From an uncultured beta proteobacterium (lineage in GTDB: Bacteria > Pseudomonadota > Gammaproteobacteria > Burkholderiales > Burkholderiaceae), in NCBI GenBank assembly GCA_903843315.1, contig CAIMPQ010000080.1, forward strand, positions 1 through 11,492: a stretch of 11,492 nucleotides of DNA, read 5' to 3'. Both the position numbers and the translations under genes were made by a program. How positions within the stretch are numbered: position 1 is the first letter of the stretch; the number at the start of each line of letters is the position of its first letter. Under the pieces are notes generated by a model. The model ran no database searches, was not told where the DNA came from, and worked only from the letters and a program-made list of their open reading frames with translations. Below, one piece after another: positions 7,365 through 11,492 of this stretch.

Positions 7365-7955
7365 ATGAAGATTAATTATCTAGAAATAAAGACAAAATCT
7401 ATTGAGATTCTGATCCCATTTGCGCTTTACTGGTTCTTTATTGGGTTTATGTCTTTGATTCCAGATGTACAGAGTAAGGATCTTACTTACTACCTATTCC
7501 TTCCCGCAGGTGTGAAGCTTTTTTCTGTCTTGATTTTTAGAATAAATGGCGCTGTTGGAATCGCTTTAGCCGTTTTTCTCCGTCTAATGCTTACAAACCC
7601 TTCTCAGCTTTGGTTTGGCTGTCTCATTATTTCAATCGTTTTAACCCTAGCTTTGTACGTAGTGGTTGAGGGAGCGCTCCAATTATTCAGGGTCGAAAGA
7701 AATCTATCCAATTTAAATTACTATCAAATAGTTGGATTAGCTTTCATAACTAGCGTGGTCAATGGTTTTCTTTTTTCATATGTAGCGAGTGCATTTGGCA
7801 TAAGTCAGATGAGTAGTGGGCTATGGCATAAAGGAGCGGAGGTTGTTTTAGGTAATTTTGCAGGAAATGCTGCATTTGTATGTTTGGCGATGTTTTTGTT
7901 CAAACATAAAAACTTTGTCACCACTTTAATTAAAATAAAAATTGATAGGAACTAA
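7365..7955 (+). CDS. Six-segment integral membrane protein, MASE1-like (uncertain)
   Basis: A hydrophobic protein of 196 residues with about six predicted membrane segments, near 15-34, 42-60, 61-77, 84-107, 122-146 and 159-180, and a lysine-rich cytoplasmic tail (KHKNFVTTLIKIKIDRN). The segment LPAGVKLFSVLIFRINGAVGIALA and the last helix with GNFAGNAAFVCLAMFLF recall the MASE1 sensory membrane domain, but no output domain (GGDEF, EAL, kinase) follows; this assignment is a weak family resemblance. ATG at 7365 is chosen, with GTG at 7362 directly in frame before it; neither has a Shine-Dalgarno. Base composition is unlike the neighbours: 41 of 120 bases are G or C over 7381-7500, against 28 of 60 in an rnr stretch I counted, which suggests transfer. 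The downstream winged-helix gene, 36 bp away on the same strand, suggests a sensor-regulator pairing. Confidence 0.7.
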   Translation: MKINYLEIKTKSIEILIPFALYWFFIGFMSLIPDVQSKDLTYYLFLPAGVKLFSVLIFRINGAVGIALAVFLRLMLTNPSQLWFGCLIISIVLTLALYVVVEGALQLFRVERNLSNLNYYQIVGLAFITSVVNGFLFSYVASAFGISQMSSGLWHKGAEVVLGNFAGNAAFVCLAMFLFKHKNFVTTLIKIKIDRN

Positions 7956-7970
7956 AAAGTTCTTATCAAT
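7941..7970 (+). repeat. 13-bp inverted repeat between the membrane and winged-helix genes
   Basis: ATTGATAGGAACT (7941-7953) and AGTTCTTATCAAT (7958-7970) are inverted copies with a single mismatch that becomes a G-U pair in RNA, separated by AAAA. The left arm contains the last codons and part of the stop of the membrane protein gene. The right arm ends 6 bp before the GGAGG of the next gene. No T tract follows, so it is not an intrinsic terminator. It could be an operator for a dimeric regulator or an mRNA hairpin affecting downstream translation or stability. Confidence 0.85.
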
Positions 7971-7991
7971 AGAATTGGAGGTAGCATTTAA

Positions 7992-8342
7992 ATGACTAAA
8001 TCAAAAGGATCTAGTTACATCCGCTTTCTGAATTTCATTGATGCTTTAGACGCCAAGAGTGGTGCAAAAAAGCTTGATGATATTGAAGAGCAATTGCTTA
8101 ATATCATCATGAGGTCTTTCGCACAAGAGCGGGAAATTTTGGTGGGTGAGTTATTGGTTCTTGATACCATTGGTTCACAGGCGACATTACATGGGAGAAT
8201 CGTCAATCTCAGAAAGTTGGGATATGTGGATTTAGTAGTGGATGTTACAGATGGAAGAAAGAAGAAAGTGGCGCCCACCAAGCTCGCAATTAAGCATTAC
8301 GAAAGCCTATCTAAGCTTCTAAGCCAAGCAGCCGCTACCTAA
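7992..8342 (+). CDS. Short MarR-like winged-helix DNA-binding protein
   Basis: A 116-residue protein with the core of a MarR-type winged helix. Helix LDDIEEQLLNIIMRSF (28-43) is followed by ILVGELLVLD (49-58), the recognition-helix region IGSQATLHGRIVNLRKLGYVDL (60-81; T-L-H-G-R corresponds to the S/T-V-S-R stretch of MarR proteins) and the wing VDVTDGRKKKVAPT (83-96; D-x-T-D-G-R-K-K resembles the MarR D-x-R-D-x-R). The last helix AIKHYESLSKLLSQAA may serve dimerisation. MarR proteins are usually 140-150 residues with longer N- and C-terminal dimer helices, so this is a reduced form. A strong Shine-Dalgarno (GGAGG, 7977-7981) precedes ATG by 10 bp. It follows the membrane gene and a perfect-looking inverted repeat that could be its own operator. 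Target genes and ligand are unknown. Confidence 0.78.
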   Translation: MTKSKGSSYIRFLNFIDALDAKSGAKKLDDIEEQLLNIIMRSFAQEREILVGELLVLDTIGSQATLHGRIVNLRKLGYVDLVVDVTDGRKKKVAPTKLAIKHYESLSKLLSQAAAT

Positions 8343-8364
8343 CAATAAAACAAATAGGGTTTAG

Positions 8365-8463
8365 TTAACGGGATGCCCCTTTTGGCTGGCGACTTTTTTC
8401 TGGGGAAGCCGAACGCTTCGGGTCGTTAGCGGTCATTGCGGAGAAGGTATTCGCAAAAGGCAT
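8365..8463 (-). other. Basic 32-codon reading frame or intergenic repeat unit
   Basis: A minus-strand frame with ATG at 8463 and TAA at 8365-8367 encodes 32 residues, strongly basic and polar (MTANDPKRSASPEKSRQPKG in its centre). It has no clear Shine-Dalgarno. The DNA is locally G+C-rich and self-complementary (CCGAA-CGC-TTCGG and the overlapping GAAGC-CGAAC-GCTTC at 8405-8420), in contrast to the A+T-rich gene before it. It may be a tiny gene, but I think a dispersed intergenic repeat or degraded remnant is more likely. It fills most of the 191-bp space between the winged-helix gene and tal. Confidence 0.2.
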
Positions 8464-8533
8464 TCTTGCATTTAAAAAGAAGCTTCTGCATCAAGAGGGT
8501 TAGGTACTGAATACGTCCTAGCCTCAATCTCAA

Positions 8534-9499
8534 TTACGTGGCTAGTAGTGTTTCTAGTTTTTCTGTATCAATGCAGAAATTCCGAATGCCTTCGGCGAGC
8601 TTTTCTGTTGCCATGGCATCATTGTTTAACTGCAAGCGGAAGCTAGATTCATCTAGCTTTAAGGGGGTGATTGCTTCACCCGGAGCATTAGTCGCATCCA
8701 GTTTTTTGCTAACTGTGCCATTACTGCTCTGAAGCTCAGCCATGAGTTCGGGACTAATTGTTAATAGGTCACATCCTGCCAACTCCAAGATCTGACTGGT
8801 ATTGCGAAAGCTAGCCCCCATGATTTCTGTGGGGATGCCAAAGTGCTTGTAGTAGTCAAAAATGCGCTTTACTGAAGTCACGCCGGGATCATTGGCGCCA
8901 CCGTTATTGGCCTCACTCCAATTCACCGCAAGCTTTGCCTTGTGCCAATCGGTAATCCGACCCACAAATGGAGAAATGAGCTTTGCATTTGCGGCACCAC
9001 AGGCTGCTGCTTGCACTAATGAAAAGAGCAAAGTCATATTGCAATGAATTCCAGCAGCCTCTAATTCTTTTGCAGCTGCAATTCCTTCCCAGGTTCCAGC
9101 CAATTTAATTAAGATGCGTTCGCGATGAATACCATGTGATTCATAAAGGGCGATCAAATGCTTCGCCTTGGCTACCGTAGCCTGGGTATCAAAAGAGAGG
9201 CGGGCGTCCACTTCTGTAGATACTCTGCCAGGAACGATTTTGAGAATCTCTAAACCAAATGCGACCAAGATGTAATCAACCAAATCAGTAGGGCTCATAT
9301 TAGGATGGGCATCCCTAACCGATTGCACTAGGGCTTGATAATTGCTTTGTTGGGCTGCCTTCAGAATGAGCGAAGGGTTAGTAGTCGCGTCCTGCGGATG
9401 GAACTCTTGCATCCGTTCGAAGTCACCTGTATCGGCAACAACAGTGGTGAGCTTTTTGAGTTGCTCTAGTTGGTTTTGGGCTGAAGAGGCGCTATTCAT
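8534..9499 (-). CDS. tal: Transaldolase
   Basis: A class I transaldolase of 321 residues (E. coli TalB is 317) that moves a dihydroxyacetone unit from sedoheptulose 7-phosphate to glyceraldehyde 3-phosphate in the cytoplasmic pentose phosphate pathway. Signature stretches are TTVVADTGDF (Asp23), QDATTNPSLIL (36-46), GRVSTEVDARLSFDT (91-105) and RILIKLAGTWEGI (128-140), whose Lys132 is the Schiff-base lysine. Further conserved runs are CNMTLLFSLVQA, ISPFVGRITDW and MGASFRN. The length and the N-terminal LTTVVADTG alignment support the ATG at 9499, although no strong Shine-Dalgarno precedes it. It is divergent from rpiA, which acts in the same pathway, across 103 bp, so joint control is plausible. 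Confidence 0.97.
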   Translation of the reverse strand: MNSASSAQNQLEQLKKLTTVVADTGDFERMQEFHPQDATTNPSLILKAAQQSNYQALVQSVRDAHPNMSPTDLVDYILVAFGLEILKIVPGRVSTEVDARLSFDTQATVAKAKHLIALYESHGIHRERILIKLAGTWEGIAAAKELEAAGIHCNMTLLFSLVQAAACGAANAKLISPFVGRITDWHKAKLAVNWSEANNGGANDPGVTSVKRIFDYYKHFGIPTEIMGASFRNTSQILELAGCDLLTISPELMAELQSSNGTVSKKLDATNAPGEAITPLKLDESSFRLQLNNDAMATEKLAEGIRNFCIDTEKLETLLAT

Positions 9500-9527
9500 G
9501 GCTAGATTGGTCTAATTAAGGGGTCTG

Positions 9528-9558
9528 CATCAGTGGTGCTGATGAATATCATATGATA
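9528..9558. promoter_or_regulatory. Paired palindromes in the tal-rpiA divergent region
   Basis: CATCAG-TGGTG-CTGATG (9528-9544) is a perfect 6-bp inverted repeat, and three bases further TATCATATGATA (9547-9558) is a perfect 12-base palindrome. Both lie in the middle of the 103-bp space between two divergent genes, where the two promoters must be. They could be operator sites for a shared regulator. TATGAT inside the second palindrome could also serve as a -10 for rpiA, without a good -35. Confidence 0.4.
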
Positions 9559-9602
9559 GATGCATTAATTACCCAGTTCCAGTAAAGGCATTTGGCAGGC
9601 TT

Positions 9603-10313
9603 ATGAACCAAGATCAACTCAAACAAATGGTAGGTGAGGCAGCGCGGGATGAAGTGCTGAAGCTTCCTGCTGGGCAAATTTTAGGAGTCGGAACTGGCTC
9701 AACAGCTAATTACTTTATTGATGCTCTAGCAGCGCATAAAGATCACTTTGCGGGAACAGTCTCGAGTTCGAATGCCACTACAGAGCGTTTGCTCAAACAT
9801 GGATTTAAGGTGCTCGATCCGAATGATGTTGCTAGCCTTCCGGCTTATGTGGATGGCGCTGATGAAATCGATCCAGCAGGCCATATGATTAAGGGTGGTG
9901 GCGGAGCACTCACCCGTGAAAAGATTATTGCCTCTATGGCCAAGCAATTCATCTGTATCTGTGATTCATCAAAGCAGGTCCCAGTTCTGGGTAATTTTGC
10001 GTTGCCAGTAGAAATTATTCCGCTTGCAAAAGGGGTTATTACTAGAGAATTAGCAAAGTTGGGCGGCAAAGTAACACTGCGCCTGGCAAAAACGACGCGA
10101 GCAGACCTGAACCAAACGCCAAGCGAAGCATTTGTGACTGATAACGGTGGCTGGATATTGGATGTGGCTGGCTTGCAGATTGCAGATCCCATCACCATGG
10201 AAGCACAAATCAATCAAATTGCTGGCGTAATTACCGTTGGATTATTTGCTAAAGAAAAAGCGAATATCTTGCTGGTCAGTACTGCCTCGGGCGTAGAAAG
10301 AATCGTGCTGTAG
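9603..10313 (+). CDS. rpiA: Ribose-5-phosphate isomerase A
   Basis: Cytoplasmic isomerase interconverting ribose 5-phosphate and ribulose 5-phosphate in the non-oxidative pentose phosphate pathway. It has 236 residues, slightly longer than the 219 of E. coli RpiA. The phosphate-binding loop VGTGSTANYF (29-38), SSSNATTERLL (54-64), the catalytic DGADEID (84-90; Asp84 and Asp87) and KGGGGALTREK (97-107; Lys97, and Glu106 as the general base) are all present and correspond to E. coli Asp81, Asp84, Lys94 and Glu103. The NGGWILDVAG stretch near 175-190 is also typical. The ATG has a modest ribosome site (GGCAGG). It is divergent from tal. Its stop is 5 bp before a bidirectional-looking hairpin that probably ends its transcript and that of the small RNA coming the other way. 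Confidence 0.97.
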   Translation: MNQDQLKQMVGEAARDEVLKLPAGQILGVGTGSTANYFIDALAAHKDHFAGTVSSSNATTERLLKHGFKVLDPNDVASLPAYVDGADEIDPAGHMIKGGGGALTREKIIASMAKQFICICDSSKQVPVLGNFALPVEIIPLAKGVITRELAKLGGKVTLRLAKTTRADLNQTPSEAFVTDNGGWILDVAGLQIADPITMEAQINQIAGVITVGLFAKEKANILLVSTASGVERIVL

Positions 10314-10318
10314 TCATT

Positions 10319-10349
10319 AAAAAACCCGACGGGGTATGCCCATCGGGTT
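10319..10349 (-). terminator. Intrinsic terminator, best on the minus strand and shared with rpiA
   Basis: On the minus strand AACCCGA/TCGGGTT (10343-10349 with 10323-10329) encloses a second GGG/CCC pairing and is followed by TTTTTT (10324-10319). On the plus strand the same stem is followed only by GTTT. It would therefore terminate the minus-strand small RNA strongly and rpiA more weakly. Confidence 0.85.
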
Positions 10350-10475
10350 GTTTGCCATGGATTGCATGGCGCAGGCGCTCGGAAGGTATTTAGTTCCTTA
10401 GCCTATGAGCATATAGATATGCTCATTCTGAGTGGCTTTCGCCAATGTGGCGGAACACTATTTCTGTCGCACCAC
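10319..10475 (-). ncRNA. Candidate structured small RNA of about 157 nt
   Basis: No protein is encoded here, yet the minus strand carries a complete transcription unit: a near-consensus promoter, a predicted +1 G at 10475 and a strong terminator at 10319-10349. Nested pairings are visible. The 5' GGTGC (10473-10469) pairs with GCGCC (10378-10374). GTTCC (10456-10452) pairs with GGAAC (10397-10393). AGCC (10437-10434) pairs with GGCT (10403-10400). A 9-bp apical hairpin ATGAGCATA-TCTA-TATGCTCAT lies at 10426-10405. Together they give a rod with a large internal loop, followed by a small hairpin (10370-10354) and the terminator. A rod with an internal bubble is reminiscent of 6S RNA, but I do not recognise 6S sequence motifs. 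It does not resemble 4.5S RNA, tmRNA or RNase P RNA. Start and end are inferred. Confidence 0.6.
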
Positions 10476-10481
10476 GATTAC

Positions 10482-10510
10482 ATCCTATGCTTCAAAATTT
10501 AGGGTGTCAA
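10482..10510 (-). promoter_or_regulatory. Near-consensus sigma70 promoter of the small RNA
   Basis: On the minus strand TTGACA (10510-10505, six of six) is followed after exactly 17 bp by TAGGAT (10487-10482, four of six). The start lies about 50 bp beyond the yggX stop and points away from yggX into a gap with no reading frame that ends in an intrinsic terminator. It is the best promoter in the window. Confidence 0.75.
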
Positions 10511-10562
10511 CAAATCAAATCAATGAATGCAAATATATTTTTGCTGTGATGCAATACCTGAT

Positions 10563-10835
10563 TTATTCTGCGGGCGGCACATAGCCTTGCGCAGTATCGG
10601 CACCACCTTCGAAGAAGTACTTTTCAACCTGTTTCAACAAATATTGACGTGCACGTGGATCGGCCATATTGAGGCGGTTTTCATTAATCAACATCGTTTG
10701 CTGCTTTAACCAGGCAGCCCATGCCTCTTTGGATACCTGATTCCAAATCTTTTTACCAAGGTCACCGGGAAGTGGGGCGAAATCCATTCCTTCAGATTCT
10801 TTATTCAGTTTGATGCATTGAACCATGCGTACCAT
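10563..10835 (-). CDS. yggX: Oxidative damage protection / Fe(II)-trafficking protein YggX
   Basis: A 90-residue cytoplasmic protein of the YggX family (E. coli 91 residues), linked in enteric bacteria to protection of iron-sulfur clusters and to iron trafficking under oxidative stress. The family pattern is complete: VQCIKLNKESEGMDFAPLPG at 5-24, with the single conserved Cys7 and E-x-E-G-x-D-F; GKKIWNQVSKEAWAAWLKQQ; TMLINENRLNM; and the C-terminal FFEG with GYVPPAE. The ATG is supported by matching the E. coli N-terminus and by AAAGG about 8 bp upstream. It follows argA by 23 bp and is probably co-transcribed with it. No T-rich terminator was seen right after its stop; the small-RNA promoter comes next. 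Confidence 0.96.
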   Translation of the reverse strand: MVRMVQCIKLNKESEGMDFAPLPGDLGKKIWNQVSKEAWAAWLKQQTMLINENRLNMADPRARQYLLKQVEKYFFEGGADTAQGYVPPAE

Positions 10836-10858
10836 CTGTAATGCCTTTCTTGTTTCTT

Positions 10859-11492
10859 TTATAGATCTTTGGTTAAAACCATGGACTTACGGTCCCAGTT
10901 ATAAATTTGTTTGCGTTCTTCGGGTAAATCATCCACCGTTGCCCGCTTGAAGCCGCGCTTCAAGAACCAGTGCTCTGTTCTGGTAGTCAGAACAAATAAT
11001 TTTTTAATGCCTTCTTGTTTGGCACGCATTTCAACGCGCTTGAGAAGACGTTCGCCGTCACCAGACCCTTGAACGTCTGGATCAACCGCAAGACAGGCTA
11101 ATTCGCCAACGCCATTAGGAAACGGGAAAAGGGCAGCACAACCGAAAAGAACGCGGTCATGTTCAATCACGGAGAAGCGCTGAATATCACGCTCGATAAC
11201 GTCTTGACCACGAGCAGCCAAAATACCTTCATCCTCAAGCGGCATCGTGAGCTGCAAAATACCGCCCACGTCATCTTGATTGGCTTCACGTAAGTTTTCA
11301 ATATCGGATGAGGCAAGCATCATGCCAATCCCATCGTGGGTAAAGAGTTCCTCGAGTAAGGCGCCATCTTGATCGCAGGGCAAAAAATGAACACGACTAA
11401 CACCAGCACGGATTGCTCTGCCAGAGATATTGAGCAAGCTCTTCATACCAATATCTAGATCGGTATTCTCAACCATATAGTCTTGCAATTGA
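10859..11492 (-). CDS. argA: N-acetylglutamate synthase, C-terminal part (5' truncated)
   Basis: The C-terminal 211 or so residues of ArgA, which acetylates glutamate from acetyl-CoA as the first step of arginine synthesis. The frame stays open to the window edge, so the TTG at 11488 is not the true start; most of the N-terminal amino-acid-kinase-like domain, which binds arginine for feedback control, is outside. What is visible is the end of that domain (RAGVSRVHFLPCDQDGALLE, with THDGIGMML) and the complete GNAT acetyltransferase domain: ANQDDVGGILQLTMPLEDEG, GCAALFPFP, ELACLAVDPDVQGSGDGERL (acetyl-CoA pyrophosphate loop Q-G-S-G-D-G), LFVLTTRTEHWFLKRGF and KQIYNWDRKSMVL. The last two match the E. 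coli ArgA C-terminus closely and separate it from ArgB kinases and generic GNATs. yggX follows 23 bp downstream. Confidence 0.95.
   Translation of the reverse strand, partial: QLQDYMVENTDLDIGMKSLLNISGRAIRAGVSRVHFLPCDQDGALLEELFTHDGIGMMLASSDIENLREANQDDVGGILQLTMPLEDEGILAARGQDVIERDIQRFSVIEHDRVLFGCAALFPFPNGVGELACLAVDPDVQGSGDGERLLKRVEMRAKQEGIKKLFVLTTRTEHWFLKRGFKRATVDDLPEERKQIYNWDRKSMVLTKDL

Noticed and set aside
8518..8545. CTAGCC/GGCTAG inverted repeat at the end of tal as a terminator
   Set aside because: The loop is 16 bases, the stem only 6 bp and no T tract follows on either strand.
9726..10213. Minus-strand frames inside rpiA
   Set aside because: Shadows of a gene with complete catalytic motifs on the plus strand.
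10527..10709. Plus-strand 60-codon frame over yggX
   Set aside because: It is antisense to the well-conserved yggX and has no ribosome site or recognisable sequence.
11486..11488. TTG as the start of the 209-residue ArgA-like protein
   Set aside because: The frame continues to the window end and ArgA needs an N-terminal kinase-like domain; this is an internal leucine codon.
1..11492. CRISPR array, insertion sequence or toxin-antitoxin locus
   Set aside because: No regularly spaced repeats, transposase, terminal inverted repeats or recognisable toxin/antitoxin pair were seen; the mini-MarR and membrane protein do not match a known type.

Overview
The window looks like a stretch of a betaproteobacterial chromosome, most likely Burkholderiaceae and probably Polynucleobacter or a close relative. 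That reading is an inference from moderate G+C (just under half in the housekeeping genes I counted), the protein flavour of RNase R, RlmB, transaldolase and ArgA, and short intergenic spaces. No database search was possible.

Layout from left to right. Bases 2-2088 hold a + strand run: the 3' part of an MFS efflux transporter, a dienelactone-hydrolase-family enzyme, and an acidic cytoplasmic protein I do not recognise. It collides stop-to-stop with a - strand APC amino acid permease (2085-3404). Upstream of the permease, also on -, is tRNA-Leu(CAG) with an encoded CCA end. Divergent from the tRNA is an RNA-metabolism cluster on +: rnr (RNase R), rlmB (23S rRNA 2'-O-methyltransferase) and a small YgaP-type membrane hairpin protein, closed by a strong intrinsic terminator at 7240-7266.

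Bases 7300-8480 are the accessory-looking part. An A+T-rich pair encodes a six-segment membrane protein and a short MarR-like winged-helix protein. A 13-bp inverted repeat sits between them, directly ahead of the second gene's Shine-Dalgarno. The pair is flanked by what may be a decayed reading frame on one side and a basic 32-codon frame or repeat on the other.

From 8534 the window returns to core metabolism. tal (-) and rpiA (+) are divergent, both serve the non-oxidative pentose phosphate pathway, and share a 103-bp intergenic region with two palindromes. Between rpiA and the argA-yggX pair (-) lies a 249-bp non-coding gap. It contains a consensus-quality sigma70 promoter, a structured region and an intrinsic terminator, all on the - strand, so it probably encodes an independent small RNA of about 157 nt. 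That RNA is the best candidate here for something not normally annotated. The window ends inside argA.
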